Origin: Enterobacter sp. RIT418
GTDB taxonomy: Bacteria > Pseudomonadota > Gammaproteobacteria > Enterobacterales > Enterobacteriaceae
Direction of reading: 5' to 3'
Length of the DNA: 64,000 nucleotides
NCBI RefSeq assembly: GCF_003057745.1
Contig: NZ_QBJD02000012.1
Coordinates: 1-64,000 of the forward strand
Shown here piece after piece: positions 12,877-26,065 of this stretch (its first letter is position 1; every line of letters starts with the position of its first letter). The translations under genes were made by a program, and so were the position numbers. The notes under the pieces are model-generated. The model worked only from the letters and a program-made list of their open reading frames with translations, was not told the origin of the DNA and ran no database searches.

Positions 12877-13058
12877 GAGATACCTTTAATCCTCTCAGTC
12901 ATTAATCTAAAGGTGCAAAACCCCAACGAGCGGTTCCGAACCGTAATCTTGCCTAGTTTACCGTAGAGACGATACCGTGGCACGGATATTGCCGCTGCAG
13001 CGTGGCCTAAAGCATATAATTTTAACGGCTATTTGCGCATTGCTCAATCTATACGCAA

Positions 13059-13110
13059 AGAAGTTTAGATGTCCAGATGTATTGACGTCCATAAATTCAG
13101 TGTTTACTCT
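13059..13110 (+). promoter_or_regulatory. metB promoter overlapped by a met-box array
   Basis: Successive 8-mers from 13059 read AGAAGTTT, AGATGTCC, AGATGTAT and TGACGTCC, each matching six of eight positions of the met box AGACGTCT; a fifth (13091-13098) is poor. TTGACG (13082-13087) and TACTCT (13105-13110), 17 bp apart, form a sigma-70 promoter for metB that overlaps the array. MetJ bound here would exclude RNA polymerase. Confidence 0.8.
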
Positions 13111-13151
13111 GGTGGCTGACTTTTCACCTAATTAGCCAGGAAGCCTTCACC

Positions 13152-14312
13152 ATGACGCGTAAACAGGCCACCATCGCAGTGCGTAGCGGATTGAATGATG
13201 ACGAGCAGTACGGCTGTGTTGTCCCGCCAATTCACCTTTCCAGTACCTATAATTTCACCGGATTTAATGAGCCCCGCGCGCATGACTACTCGCGCCGTGG
13301 CAACCCTACGCGTGACGTGACCCAGCGTACCCTGGCGGAGCTTGAGGGCGGTGCGGGCGCGGTGTTAACCAACACCGGGATGTCGGCCATTCACCTTGTG
13401 ACTACGGTTTTCCTGAAGCCCGGCGATCTGCTGGTTGCGCCGCACGACTGCTACGGCGGAAGCTATCGCCTGTTTGACAGCCTGGCGAAGCGCGGCTGTT
13501 ATCGGGTGCTGTTTGTCGATCAGAATGACGAACAGGCGCTAAAACAGGCGCTTGCAGAGAAGCCGAAGCTGGTTCTGGTGGAAAGTCCAAGCAACCCATT
13601 GTTGCGCGTTGTCGATATTGCGAAAATTTGTCAGCTCGCAAGGGATGCGGGAGCGATAAGTGTCGTGGATAATACGTTCCTCAGTCCGGCCCTTCAGAAC
13701 CCATTGGCACTGGGTGCAGATCTGGTGGTGCATTCATGTACTAAATATCTGAACGGCCATTCTGACGTCGTGGCGGGCGTGGTGATTGCCAAAGATCCTG
13801 AGGTTGTCACCGAACTGGCATGGTGGGCGAATAATATCGGCGTCACCGCAGGGGCTTTCGACAGCTACCTGCTGCTGCGCGGCATTCGCACGCTGTCTCC
13901 GCGCATGGAAGCTGCGCAGCGCAATGCCCAGGCGATCGTGGATTTCCTGCAAACGCAGCCGCTGGTGAAAAAGCTGTACCACCCGTCGCTGCCGGAAAAT
14001 CAGGGCCACGAGATTGCCGCGCGCCAGCAGAAAGGGTTTGGCGCGATGTTAAGTTTTGAACTGGACGGCGACGAGCAAACGCTGCGTCGCTTCCTGAGCG
14101 GGCTGTCACTGTTTACGCTGGCGGAATCATTAGGTGGGGTTGAAAGCTTGATCTCCCACGCCGCGACCATGACGCACGCAGGTATGGCACCGGAAGCGCG
14201 TGCCGCCGCCGGGATTTCCGAGACGCTGCTGCGTATCTCGACCGGTATTGAAGATTCTGAAGATTTAATTGCCGATCTGGAAAATGGCTTCCGGATCGCA
14301 GCCAAGGGGTAA
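13152..14312 (+). CDS. metB: Cystathionine gamma-synthase MetB
   Basis: PLP enzyme that condenses O-succinylhomoserine with cysteine to cystathionine, the first sulfur-transfer step to methionine. 386 residues, the E. coli length. The PLP lysine is K198 within VVHSCTKYLNGHSDVV; the phosphate-binding loop residues SRRGNPTRD (48-56) are intact. First gene of metBL; metL begins 2 bp after its stop, so translation is probably coupled. Controlled by the upstream met boxes. Confidence 0.98.
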   Translation: MTRKQATIAVRSGLNDDEQYGCVVPPIHLSSTYNFTGFNEPRAHDYSRRGNPTRDVTQRTLAELEGGAGAVLTNTGMSAIHLVTTVFLKPGDLLVAPHDCYGGSYRLFDSLAKRGCYRVLFVDQNDEQALKQALAEKPKLVLVESPSNPLLRVVDIAKICQLARDAGAISVVDNTFLSPALQNPLALGADLVVHSCTKYLNGHSDVVAGVVIAKDPEVVTELAWWANNIGVTAGAFDSYLLLRGIRTLSPRMEAAQRNAQAIVDFLQTQPLVKKLYHPSLPENQGHEIAARQQKGFGAMLSFELDGDEQTLRRFLSGLSLFTLAESLGGVESLISHAATMTHAGMAPEARAAAGISETLLRISTGIEDSEDLIADLENGFRIAAKG

Positions 14313-14314
14313 TC

Positions 14315-16747
14315 ATGAGTGTGATAGCGCAGGCAGGGGCGAAGGGTCGTCAGCTGCACAAGTTTGGTGGTAGTAGTCTTGCTGATGTGAAATGTTACCT
14401 GCGCGTCGCGGGGATCATGACCGAGTATTCACAGCCGGGTGACATGATGGTTGTCTCTGCGGCGGGCAGCACCACCAACCAGCTGATCAGCTGGCTGAAA
14501 CTGAGCCAGACCGATCGCCTTTCTGCGCATCAGGTGCAACAGTCGTTACGTCGCTATCAGAGCGAGCTGATTGCTGGCCTGCTGCCTGCAGACGTGGCGG
14601 ACGGGCTGATCAGCGCCTTTACGCACGATCTTGAGCGCCTGGCTGCCCTGCTGGACAGCGGTATTACCGATGCGGTGTATGCCGAAGTGGTTGGCCACGG
14701 CGAAGTGTGGTCCGCGCGCCTGATGGCGGCCGTGCTGCAACACCTCGGCGTGGAGGCCGCCTGGCTCGACGCGCGCGATTTCCTGCGCGCCGAACGCGCC
14801 GCGCAGCCGCAGGTTGATGAAGGCTTGTCCTACCCGCTGCTGCAACAGCTGCTGGTGCAGCATCCGGGTAAACGCATTGTTGTCACCGGCTTTATCAGCC
14901 GCAGCAACGCGGGCGAAACCGTGCTGCTGGGACGTAACGGGTCGGACTACTCGGCGACGCAAATCGGCGCGCTGGCGGGCGTTTCCCGCGTCACCATCTG
15001 GAGCGACGTGGCCGGCGTGTACAGCGCGGACCCGCGCAAGGTAAAAGATGCGTGCCTGCTTCCGCTGTTGCGCCTGGACGAGGCGAGCGAGCTGGCGCGT
15101 CTGGCGGCGCCGGTGCTGCACGCGCGCACGCTTCAGCCCGTCTCCGGCAGCGATATCGACCTGCAGCTGCGCTGCAGCTATACGCCGGATCAGGGTTCCA
15201 CGCGCATTGAGCGCGTGCTGGCTTCCGGTACCGGCGCACGCATTGTCACCAGCCACGACGACATCTGCCTGATTGAGTTCCAGGTGCCCGCGGGCCAGGA
15301 CTTCAAGCTTGCGCACAAAGATATCGACCTGATCCTGAAGCGCGCCCAGGTGCGCCCGCTGGCCGTGGGCGTGCATAACGACCGCCAGCTGCTGCAGTTC
15401 TGCTACACGGCAGAAGTGGCGGACAGCGCGCTGAAAATTCTGGATGAAGCGGGCCTGCCGGGCGAGCTTCGCCTGCGTCAGGGGCTGGCGCTGGTGGCGA
15501 TGGTGGGCGCGGGCGTCACACGTAACCCGCTGCATTGCCACCGTTTCTGGCAGCAGCTGAAGGGCCAACCGGTGGAATTTACCTGGCAGTCGGAAGAGGG
15601 CATCAGCCTGGTGGCCGTGCTGCGTAAAGGCCCGACCGAAAGCCTGATTCAGGGGCTGCACACCTCGCTGTTCCGCGCGGAAAAACGTATTGGCCTGGTG
15701 CTGTTCGGGAAAGGCAATATCGGTTCCCGCTGGCTGGAGCTGTTCGCGCGCGAGCAGGTCACGCTTTCGGCGCGTACCGGGTTTGAATTTATTCTCGCAG
15801 GCGTGGTGGATAGCCGCCGCAGCCTGCTGAACTACGAAGGGCTGGACGCCAGCCGCGCGCTGGCCTTCTTTAACGATGAAGCGGTCGAGCAGGACGAAGA
15901 GTCGTTGTTCCTGTGGATGCGCGCGCACCCGTATGATGACCTGGTGGTGCTGGACGTGACGGCGAGCGAGCAGCTTGCCGATCAGTATCTGGATTTCGCC
16001 AGCCACGGTTTCCACGTCATCAGCGCCAACAAGCTGGCAGGGGCGAGCAGCACCGATAAGTATCGTCAGATCCACGATGCGTTTGAGAAAACGGGCCGCC
16101 ACTGGCTGTATAACGCCACGGTTGGCGCGGGCCTGCCGGTTAACCATACCGTGCGCGATCTGATTGAAAGCGGTGACAGCATTCTGGCGCTGAGCGGCAT
16201 CTTCTCCGGCACGCTCTCCTGGCTGTTCCTGCAGTTCGACGGCACCGTGCCGTTCACCGACCTGGTGGATCAGGCGTGGCAACAGGGCCTAACCGAGCCG
16301 GACCCGCGTGTCGATCTCGCCGGTAAAGACGTAATGCGCAAGCTGGTGATCCTGGCGCGCGAAGCGGGTTACGACATCGAGCCTGACGCGGTCCGCGTTG
16401 AGTCGCTGGTGCCTTCAGGCTGTGAGGAGGGTTCCGTCGATCACTTCTTCGAGAACGGCGACGAGCTGAACGAGCAGATGGTGCAACGCCTGGAAGCGGC
16501 AAACGAGATGGGGCTGGTGCTGCGCTACGTGGCGCGCTTCGAGGCCAACGGCAAGGCGCGGGTCGGCGTTGAGGCCGTCCGCCCTGAACATCCGCTGGCC
16601 GCGCTGCTGCCGTGCGATAACGTCTTCGCCATCGAAAGCCGCTGGTATCGCGATAACCCGCTGGTTATCCGCGGCCCGGGCGCGGGGCGCGATGTTACCG
16701 CCGGAGCAATTCAGTCAGATATCAACCGTCTGGCTAAGCTGCTGTAA
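14315..16747 (+). CDS. metL: Bifunctional aspartokinase II/homoserine dehydrogenase II MetL
   Basis: Two-step enzyme: the N-terminal kinase phosphorylates aspartate, and the C-terminal dehydrogenase reduces aspartate semialdehyde to homoserine. 810 residues as in E. coli. KFGGSS near residue 17 marks the kinase; the Rossmann motif LVLFGKGNIGSRW near 458 opens the dehydrogenase, which contains NATVGAGLPV. The middle ACT-like region is present; the methionine-regulated isoenzyme is controlled through expression rather than feedback (family knowledge). It is co-transcribed with metB. Confidence 0.98.
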   Translation: MSVIAQAGAKGRQLHKFGGSSLADVKCYLRVAGIMTEYSQPGDMMVVSAAGSTTNQLISWLKLSQTDRLSAHQVQQSLRRYQSELIAGLLPADVADGLISAFTHDLERLAALLDSGITDAVYAEVVGHGEVWSARLMAAVLQHLGVEAAWLDARDFLRAERAAQPQVDEGLSYPLLQQLLVQHPGKRIVVTGFISRSNAGETVLLGRNGSDYSATQIGALAGVSRVTIWSDVAGVYSADPRKVKDACLLPLLRLDEASELARLAAPVLHARTLQPVSGSDIDLQLRCSYTPDQGSTRIERVLASGTGARIVTSHDDICLIEFQVPAGQDFKLAHKDIDLILKRAQVRPLAVGVHNDRQLLQFCYTAEVADSALKILDEAGLPGELRLRQGLALVAMVGAGVTRNPLHCHRFWQQLKGQPVEFTWQSEEGISLVAVLRKGPTESLIQGLHTSLFRAEKRIGLVLFGKGNIGSRWLELFAREQVTLSARTGFEFILAGVVDSRRSLLNYEGLDASRALAFFNDEAVEQDEESLFLWMRAHPYDDLVVLDVTASEQLADQYLDFASHGFHVISANKLAGASSTDKYRQIHDAFEKTGRHWLYNATVGAGLPVNHTVRDLIESGDSILALSGIFSGTLSWLFLQFDGTVPFTDLVDQAWQQGLTEPDPRVDLAGKDVMRKLVILAREAGYDIEPDAVRVESLVPSGCEEGSVDHFFENGDELNEQMVQRLEAANEMGLVLRYVARFEANGKARVGVEAVRPEHPLAALLPCDNVFAIESRWYRDNPLVIRGPGAGRDVTAGAIQSDINRLAKLL

Positions 16748-16750
16748 TTC

Positions 16751-16832
16751 CCCTCACCCCGGCCCTCTCCCCAAAGGGGCGAGGGTGTAATCGTTCCCTC
16801 TCCCCTCGGGGGAGAGGGTTAGGGTGAGGGGC
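16751..16832. repeat. CCCTCACCC/GGGTGAGGG imperfect palindromic repeat
   Basis: Begins CCCTCACCCCGGCCCTCTCC and ends with its near-complement GGAGAGGGTTAGGGTGAGGG, with an inner AAAGGGGCGAGGG/CCCTCGGGGG section. This is the common enterobacterial intergenic palindrome that folds into a long hairpin; here it sits between metL and metF and may end or stabilise metBL mRNA. No U tract follows. Confidence 0.75.
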
Positions 16833-16902
16833 CTGCTCACCCCATCATGAATCCCCCTCATCTTCCCTGAACAAACCTCACCGTTATTGTTGATTATTTA
16901 TG

Positions 16903-16962
16903 TTGACGTCTCTCCGCTTTTCCGTCATTTTTACATCTGGACGTCTAAACGTATAGAAGTTC
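16903..16962 (+). promoter_or_regulatory. metF promoter region with met boxes
   Basis: From 16931 the 8-mers read TTACATCT, GGACGTCT (seven of eight to AGACGTCT), AAACGTAT and AGAAGTTC. A separate strong box TGACGTCT at 16904-16911 overlaps the likely -35 TTGACG (16903-16908); the matching -10 near 16926-16931 is weak. MetJ repression of metF is well established in E. coli. The isolated upstream box is unusual in placement. Confidence 0.7.
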
Positions 16963-17001
16963 ACAACACAACAAATAACGACACGCGAAAGATAGAGGTA
17001 A

Positions 17002-17895
<894 letters not shown>

Positions 17896-17902
17896 TGAAT
17901 AA

Positions 17903-17926
17903 AAACCCTCTTCGGAGGGTTTTTTG
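17903..17926 (+). terminator. Rho-independent terminator of metF
   Basis: AAACCCTC-TTCG-GAGGGTTT stem with six T residues, 8 bp after the stop. Confidence 0.9.
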
Positions 17927-18082
17927 ATTTCTAAGGGTTTTATTTTCTGGTCGATTGGGCGATGCTGATTTTGACGCTCTAAAGACACATATTTTTTGCG
18001 TGAAATTAAACGGAATTAACTATCGAATCTGTGGGTTATCCCAACTATACCTTATCAATAAGGGCGTATATCGTAACGGTAA

Positions 18083-20284
<2,202 letters not shown>

Positions 20285-20291
20285 CTCGTAT

Positions 20292-20374
20292 GCCGGGTGG
20301 CTGTAACGCCTGACCCGGCCTGCGGATTAAGATGTTTTGTAGGCCGGGTAAGCGCAGCGCCACCCGGCTTTTTT
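20292..20374. repeat. Two REP palindromes (BIME) and shared terminator between katG and gldA
   Basis: The first palindrome, GCCGGGT...ACCCGGC, is at 20292-20319; the second, with the same arms, is at 20343-20368 and is followed by six T residues, so it can terminate katG. The genes on both sides converge here. Confidence 0.8.
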
Positions 20375-20376
20375 CG

Positions 20377-21480
20377 TTATTCCCACTCCTGCAGGAACCG
20401 CTGCCCGTACTGGTCGGCAACCAGCAGCGCAGCGTAAACCTGATCCGGCGATACGCCGCCCGGCATATTGTGAATGGTTTCTCCTTCCGCGCACGAGGCT
20501 TCTGCCACCAGGCGCATCTTCGCCGGAATATCCTCTTTAATATCCAGCTGAACCAGCGTAATGGGCAGGCCAACGCTGTGGCACAGCGCGGCAACGGTTT
20601 CAATCTCCTCCACCGGTGCATTTTCCAGTACCAGCTGCGTGAGCGTACCAAACGCCACCTTTTCACCGTGATAGAAGTGGTGCGCATCCGAAATGGCAGT
20701 AAGGCCGTTATGGATGGCGTGCGCTGCCGCAAGGCCGCCGCTTTCAAAGCCGACGCCGCTCAGATAGGTATTCGCTTCGATAATGCGCTCAAGGGCAGGG
20801 GTGACCACGTGCTGCTCGGCGGCCAGCATCGCCTTTTCACCCTCTTCGACCAGCGTGTTGTAGCACAATTCCGCCAGCGCAAGCGCCGCCTGCGTGCACT
20901 TGCCGCCCGCCATCGTCGTGGCACCGCTGCGGGAGCAGGCGCGCGCTTCAAACCAGGTAGCCAGCGCATCGCCAATGCCCGCAGCCAACAGACGAGCAGG
21001 CGCGCCCGCGACCACTTTGGTATCCACAATTACCATGTTCGGGTTGTGCGGCAGCATCAGGTAGCGCTCGAACTCGCCGCTGTCGGTATAAATAACGGAA
21101 AGCGCGCTGCACGGTGCGTCGGTAGAGGCAATAGTCGGTGCAATGGCAACCGGCACGTCCATAACGTGGGCCAGCGCTTTGGCGGTATCCAGCGTTTTAC
21201 CGCCACCGATGCCCAGCACGGCCAGACAGTCGGCGCTGTCGGCCATTTTTTTTAGACGATCGATTTCATTTTGTGAACATTCGCCACCAAACGGCGCGAT
21301 TTCTGCGTGCAGTTCTGCGTTTTTAAAGCTCTGACGCAGGGTTTCTTCAGCAAAACCCAGCACAAATTTATCACCGACCACCAGCCAGCGGTTTGCCAGC
21401 GGCTTCAGATAGTCCCCGAGACGGGTAAGCACATCGGCGCCCTGGATATATTTCCCAGGCGATTGAATGATACGGTCCAT
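20377..21480 (-). CDS. gldA: Glycerol dehydrogenase GldA (NAD+)
   Basis: Zinc-dependent type III alcohol dehydrogenase that interconverts glycerol and dihydroxyacetone. In E. coli it is also credited with reducing dihydroxyacetone or methylglyoxal. 367 residues. The NAD-binding stretch [20 protein letters not shown] and the metal-site segments [13 protein letters not shown] and [12 protein letters not shown] are intact. It is the last gene of ptsA-fsaB-gldA, 12 bp after fsaB, so it may handle the dihydroxyacetone released by that aldolase (inference). Confidence 0.97.
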   Translation of the reverse strand: MDRIIQSPGKYIQGADVLTRLGDYLKPLANRWLVVGDKFVLGFAEETLRQSFKNAELHAEIAPFGGECSQNEIDRLKKMADSADCLAVLGIGGGKTLDTAKALAHVMDVPVAIAPTIASTDAPCSALSVIYTDSGEFERYLMLPHNPNMVIVDTKVVAGAPARLLAAGIGDALATWFEARACSRSGATTMAGGKCTQAALALAELCYNTLVEEGEKAMLAAEQHVVTPALERIIEANTYLSGVGFESGGLAAAHAIHNGLTAISDAHHFYHGEKVAFGTLTQLVLENAPVEEIETVAALCHSVGLPITLVQLDIKEDIPAKMRLVAEASCAEGETIHNMPGGVSPDQVYAALLVADQYGQRFLQEWE

Positions 21481-21492
21481 AACTGTTCTCCC

Positions 21493-22155
21493 TTAGAGGT
21501 TGAGGTTACCAAACGCGTTTTTCCAGTCCTGCTCGAACTTCTCTATCGCTGACTCTACCGCCGGGGTGCCGAGCATTTGTTGCGCTACGTCTAAAGGAAG
21601 CGTGATCGCTTCACATCCGGCCAGCAGGCACTCCAGCGCCTGACGTGGCGTTTTGAAGCTGGCTGCCAATACTTTGCTTTCTGGTGCATGCATTTCCAGC
21701 AGAGACTGCAGCTCCTGAACCATGCGGATTCCATCACCGCCCTGAGCATCGATGCGATTCACATACGGCGCGACATACTTCGCGCCCGCCAGCGCGGCCA
21801 ATAAACCCTGAGAGGCACTGTATACGGCGGTTCCTAAGGTAGTGATGCCCTCTTTTTTCAATTGCTTAATCGCAGCAAGGCCTTCAGCAGTGACCGGGAT
21901 TTTCACCACGATATCCGGCAGGGCATTACTGAGACGTTTGGCTTCCGCCACCATGCCTTCGGCGTCGCGGCTCATGGTTTGGGCAAAAAGGATGCCCTCC
22001 GGACCCATGATTTTTTGCAGGCGCGGCAGCACGTCCCAGATGGACTCGCGGCTGGCAGCAATAATGCTGGGATTGGTGGTCACACCCGCAATCGGAAAAA
22101 TGCGCGCCAGGCGTTCAACTTCCGCAACGTTAGCGGTATCCAGATACAATTCCAT
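21493..22155 (-). CDS. fsaB: Fructose-6-phosphate aldolase FsaB (TalC)
   Basis: Transaldolase-like class I aldolase; E. coli FsaA/FsaB cleave fructose 6-phosphate to dihydroxyacetone and glyceraldehyde 3-phosphate in vitro, with an uncertain true substrate. 220 residues. The Schiff-base lysine is K85 in [17 protein letters not shown] near 26 and the short length (versus about 315 in true transaldolases) support the FSA type. It lies between ptsA and gldA with 13- and 12-bp gaps. Confidence 0.94.
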   Translation of the reverse strand: MELYLDTANVAEVERLARIFPIAGVTTNPSIIAASRESIWDVLPRLQKIMGPEGILFAQTMSRDAEGMVAEAKRLSNALPDIVVKIPVTAEGLAAIKQLKKEGITTLGTAVYSASQGLLAALAGAKYVAPYVNRIDAQGGDGIRMVQELQSLLEMHAPESKVLAASFKTPRQALECLLAGCEAITLPLDVAQQMLGTPAVESAIEKFEQDWKNAFGNLNL

Positions 22156-22168
22156 GACTCTTCCTCTT

Positions 22169-24670
22169 TTACAGTTCTAATTCACGTTGCAGCAGGGTGG
22201 CGATGGCATCGTCAGAGCTGGCATTGACCAGTGCGCTGCGGAAATCTTCATGCATAATGCGGCGCGCCAGGCGCGAGAAAATACGCATGTGCTGGTCGCC
22301 CGCGGCATGCTTATTGAGCGTAAGCATGATGATAAATTGCGCCTTTTCCTCTCCCCACATTACCGGCGCGTTCAGGCGTGCAACGCTAATGGTGGATTGT
22401 TCAATGTGCTCCGATTTGCTGTGCGGGATGGCAAAACTAAAGCCAAGGCCGGTGGAGAAGACGGCTTCTCGTGCCCACAGATCGGCCTCCAGCTTGCGGG
22501 GGTAGCGGCAACGTCCTGCGAGCAGCAGGTTATCGGTCATTCCTTTCATGACCTCTTCTTTACTGTTCCAGTCGTTATCCAGTGAAATGCAGCGTGGCGT
22601 TATCAGCGGCGTATCCTGCTGATTCATGCGGAACTGCGCGAGAAGGTGCTCCACTTCAAGCGAGGTACGGCACGCCATTGCCTGATTAAGCAATTGGCGG
22701 CAGGCGCGGCTATCAAGCTGTGCCAGGCGCGCTTTTGTTGCCGGGATGGCAGGCGAGCCCATGCTGAGCTCGTCCAGCCCCAGTCCCACCAGCAGCGGCA
22801 GTACAGAGCCTTTTGCTCCGAGTTCGCCGCAGAGTCCAATCCATTTTCCCTGACGATGAACGGCCTGAACGGCGTAATCCAGCGCGCGCAGGAAGGCCGG
22901 GTTCAGGCTGTTGTAATGGCGCGTGACTTTGGCATTGTCGCGGTCCACAGCCAACAGGTACTGCGTCAGGTCGTTACTGCCGATGCTAAAGAAATCAATC
23001 TCTTCGCAGCACTGGTCGATGATAAACATGATCGAGGGAACTTCGAGCATGATGCCCAGCGGGATTTTTTCATCAAAGGGAATATGCTCTGCGCGAAGCT
23101 GCTGTTTCACTTCGGCGAGTTTCTCTTTCACCCACAGGATCTCCTCCATGGAAGAGATCATCGGGATCATGATCTTCAGGCTGCCGTGGGCAGAGGCGCG
23201 CAGGATCGCCCGCAGCTGGGTGGCGAAAAGCGCTGAATATTCTTCATAAATACGCACGGCGCGGTAGCCGAGGAACGGGTTGTTCTCAGGCGGTATATTA
23301 AGGTATTCCACTGGCTTATCGCCGCCGATATCCATGGTCCGCACGATGATGCTGCGCCCGTTTGCACTTTCAAGCGCCTGGCAGAATAGGTTGTACAGCT
23401 CGTCTGCGTCCGGTGCGCTGGCACGATCCATATAAAGCATTTCGGTACGGAATAGCCCAACGCCTTCTGCGCCGTTACTGAACGCTGCCTGCGCTTCTAC
23501 GGCGTGGGCAATGTTGGCGGCAACTTCGATTCGCATCCCGTCGGCGGTTCGTGCTTCACGGTCAAGCCAGACGTGTTGCTGTTCACGAATGGCCTCCTGC
23601 ACGCGCGCTTCCTGTTGGTAATAGCGTGCTACCGCATCGCTGGCGTTCACCACAACTGCACCGGCATTGCCATCCACAAAGATGGGCTGGTTGCGCCATG
23701 GCAACACGCTTTCGCTGTCAACGCCAACCAGGGTGGGAATATTAAAGGAACGAGCAAGAATAACGGTGTGTGAGGTCGTGCCGCCGCTTTTTAATAATAA
23801 GCCCTTAAGCAAGGTTTTATCGAGTTCCAAAAACTGGCCGGGCGTGAGGTCTTCGGCAAGGCCAATTGTCGGCTGCGTCAGCTTGCCCGGCGCCGGGAAG
23901 CGCTCGTCACCGTAGATGTGCTGAAGAAGCTGGTAGCAGACATCCCGCACGTCCAGCGCGCGTTCCTGCAAATAGCTGCTGCTGGAGCGGGAAAATTCTT
24001 CACAAAAATGGTTCGCCGTGGCGACCGTCGCCTGCGCACAGCTCAGGCCCTGGTTAACGCCAGCGAGAAGGTGCTGGCGCAGCGAGGTGTCCGTCGCCAG
24101 CGAGCGGTGTGCTTCAAGGATCGCGCTGGCGGTGCTGTCGCTGTCCAGCGCGCGCAGCTCAATGTTTTTCACCAGCAGGACGAGGCCATTGTCCAGCGCC
24201 GACTGCTCCTCTTCCACGCTTTTTGCGTCAGGTAAATCCGTCAGCGCATTGAGATCCAACGAGGTGAGTAGCGTAAGAATGCCCTGGGCGCTGCCGCTGC
24301 AAACGGGCAGGCCGCGAAACAGCGTGGGATGCAGGCGCGTGAGGGATTCTGGCAGCGGATCAAGCTCGGTATTGATGGTTTCTGCAAGCGGTGCGTCGCA
24401 ATGTGGAAACTCCTCGCTCAGCCACTGCTTAAGCCGTTGATGGGCATGCTGCTCATCGTCCCCGTTGATGATCATGCGGCAGGCATCGCCTGACAGCGTA
24501 TCGGTACCAATAAGGGCCAGCGCGCTTTTTGCATCACCTTTCCGGTCCGTCCGCAGATTGTGCCATTCAATTTGTGACGTAAACGTATTGCACAGCGTCT
24601 CTACGTGACTTGCTGGACGCGCGTGAACACCGTTGGGCAATTCACAGGTAAATTCCACTACCAGAGCCAT
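22169..24670 (-). CDS. ptsA: Fused PTS protein HPr-like/Enzyme I/EIIA-Fru-like (PtsA/FrwA)
   Basis: Multidomain phosphotransferase that could carry phosphate from PEP all the way to a fructose-like EIIB. 833 residues from MALVVEF; a 6-codon upstream extension is rejected. Three parts are visible: an HPr-like domain with H16 in GVHARPAS (1-95); an Enzyme I domain (about 110-665) with the phospho-His motif [13 protein letters not shown] and [17 protein letters not shown]; and an EIIA domain (about 690-833) with [10 protein letters not shown]. All three phosphorylation histidines are present. First gene of ptsA-fsaB-gldA, divergent from frwC, its likely membrane partner. Confidence 0.95.
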   Translation of the reverse strand: MALVVEFTCELPNGVHARPASHVETLCNTFTSQIEWHNLRTDRKGDAKSALALIGTDTLSGDACRMIINGDDEQHAHQRLKQWLSEEFPHCDAPLAETINTELDPLPESLTRLHPTLFRGLPVCSGSAQGILTLLTSLDLNALTDLPDAKSVEEEQSALDNGLVLLVKNIELRALDSDSTASAILEAHRSLATDTSLRQHLLAGVNQGLSCAQATVATANHFCEEFSRSSSSYLQERALDVRDVCYQLLQHIYGDERFPAPGKLTQPTIGLAEDLTPGQFLELDKTLLKGLLLKSGGTTSHTVILARSFNIPTLVGVDSESVLPWRNQPIFVDGNAGAVVVNASDAVARYYQQEARVQEAIREQQHVWLDREARTADGMRIEVAANIAHAVEAQAAFSNGAEGVGLFRTEMLYMDRASAPDADELYNLFCQALESANGRSIIVRTMDIGGDKPVEYLNIPPENNPFLGYRAVRIYEEYSALFATQLRAILRASAHGSLKIMIPMISSMEEILWVKEKLAEVKQQLRAEHIPFDEKIPLGIMLEVPSIMFIIDQCCEEIDFFSIGSNDLTQYLLAVDRDNAKVTRHYNSLNPAFLRALDYAVQAVHRQGKWIGLCGELGAKGSVLPLLVGLGLDELSMGSPAIPATKARLAQLDSRACRQLLNQAMACRTSLEVEHLLAQFRMNQQDTPLITPRCISLDNDWNSKEEVMKGMTDNLLLAGRCRYPRKLEADLWAREAVFSTGLGFSFAIPHSKSEHIEQSTISVARLNAPVMWGEEKAQFIIMLTLNKHAAGDQHMRIFSRLARRIMHEDFRSALVNASSDDAIATLLQRELEL

Positions 24671-24971
24671 ACACACTCCTGAAACCAAGGATCGTTAATT
24701 GGACACAGCATACGAGTGCGTCGCTCACGCGCGCCATGCGACAAATCTGCCAAAAGCTGGACAAATGTAATATCACGCAAAAAGTGGGATTTGACTCACA
24801 GGTTAAGACATTTCGCGCTTTATATCGCCAGCATGAATTTTCGAGGCGGATCGCATTTTTATTTCTATATTACAATAATCCAGTAAATGGCCTTTTTGTC
24901 TCCTGTCCGCCCTCTTCGCGATTGCCTATTGTTTGCCACAACATCTTTATGGGTTTGGCCAGGAGCGACAT
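24671..24971. promoter_or_regulatory. Divergent ptsA/frwC control region with a CRP-like site
   Basis: This 301-bp gap has no gene. TGGGATTTGACTCACA at 24785-24800 matches the CRP consensus TGTGA-N6-TCACA at nine of ten positions. It lies about 115 bp from ptsA and 170 bp from frwC, so one site could serve both operons. The part nearer frwC is AT-rich; no strong -35/-10 pair was picked out. Confidence 0.5.
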
Positions 24972-26051
24972 ATGAAAGAGTTGATGCATATTCTTAAGAA
25001 CACCCGACAGCATCTGATGACGGGGGTGTCGCACATGATCCCGTTCGTTGTGGCGGGAGGCATTTTGCTGGCGGTTTCGGTCATGCTGTATGGCAAAGGT
25101 GCGGTACCGGATGCAGCAACAGACCCCAATCTGAAAAAACTGTTCGATATCGGCGTGGCGGGGTTAACGCTGATGGTGCCTTTCCTGGCTGCCTATATCG
25201 GCTATTCCATTGCAGAACGCGCCGCACTGGCGCCTTGCGCGATTGCCGCCTGGGTCGGCAACAGTTTCGGAGCCGGTTTCTTTGGCGCCATTATTGCCGG
25301 GATCCTCGGCGGGATTGTGGTCTGGTACCTGAAAAAATTGCCGGTTCCAAAAGTCCTGCGCTCCGTTATGCCCATTTTCATCATTCCTATCATCGGCACC
25401 TTCGTTACCGCAGGCATCATGATGTGGGGGCTGGGCGAGCCTGTTGGGGCATTAACCACCGGTTTAACGCAGTGGCTGCAGGGGATGCAGCAGGGCAGCA
25501 TTGTAGTTCTTGCCGTCATTATTGGACTCATGCTGGCGTTTGATATGGGCGGCCCGATTAACAAAGTGGCCTATGCCTTCATGCTGATTTGCGTTGCTCA
25601 GGGCGTTTACACCGTGGTCGCGATTGCGGCGGTAGGGATTTGCGTTCCGCCGCTGGGCCTGGGGCTGGCAACGCTGATTAATCGTAAAAACTTTACCAGT
25701 GAAGAGCGCGAGGCGGGCAAAGCGGCGCTGGTCATGGGCTGCGTCGGCGTTACGGAAGGGGCGATTCCATTTGCCGCAGCCGATCCCCTGCGCGTGATCC
25801 CGTCCATCATGCTGGGCTCTGCCTGTGGCGCGGTTACCGCGGCGTTAATGGGAGCGCAGTGTTATGCCGGTTGGGGTGGGCTGATTGTGCTCCCCGTTGT
25901 GGAAGGCAAACTGGGCTACATTGCGGCAGTGGCTGTGGGGGCTGTAGTGACGGCGATTAGCGTCAACGTGCTGAAGAGCATTGCGCGTAAGAATACCAAA
26001 CAGGTCGAGGAAAAAGAGGATGACCTCGATCTGGATTTCGAAATTAACTGA
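24972..26051 (+). CDS. frwC: PTS fructose-like EIIC component FrwC
   Basis: Polytopic inner-membrane permease subunit of a fructose-family PTS. 359 residues from MKELMHILKN, with about nine hydrophobic segments and the family stretches GVSHMIPFVVAGGI and AFDMGGPINKVAYAF. The C-terminus ends in an acidic KEDDLDLDFEIN tail. An upstream in-frame extension (13 codons) is rejected. It is separate from its EIIB (FrwB), 14 bp downstream. The sugar is not known in E. coli and cannot be inferred here. Confidence 0.93.
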   Translation: MKELMHILKNTRQHLMTGVSHMIPFVVAGGILLAVSVMLYGKGAVPDAATDPNLKKLFDIGVAGLTLMVPFLAAYIGYSIAERAALAPCAIAAWVGNSFGAGFFGAIIAGILGGIVVWYLKKLPVPKVLRSVMPIFIIPIIGTFVTAGIMMWGLGEPVGALTTGLTQWLQGMQQGSIVVLAVIIGLMLAFDMGGPINKVAYAFMLICVAQGVYTVVAIAAVGICVPPLGLGLATLINRKNFTSEEREAGKAALVMGCVGVTEGAIPFAAADPLRVIPSIMLGSACGAVTAALMGAQCYAGWGGLIVLPVVEGKLGYIAAVAVGAVVTAISVNVLKSIARKNTKQVEEKEDDLDLDFEIN

Positions 26052-26065
26052 ATGAGGAAGAGAAC

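Noticed and set aside
14546..16282. 578-codon open frame antisense to metL
   Set aside because: It mirrors the codon pattern of a GC-rich gene, is full of His, Gln and Arg, has no ribosome site, and metL is an intact known enzyme.
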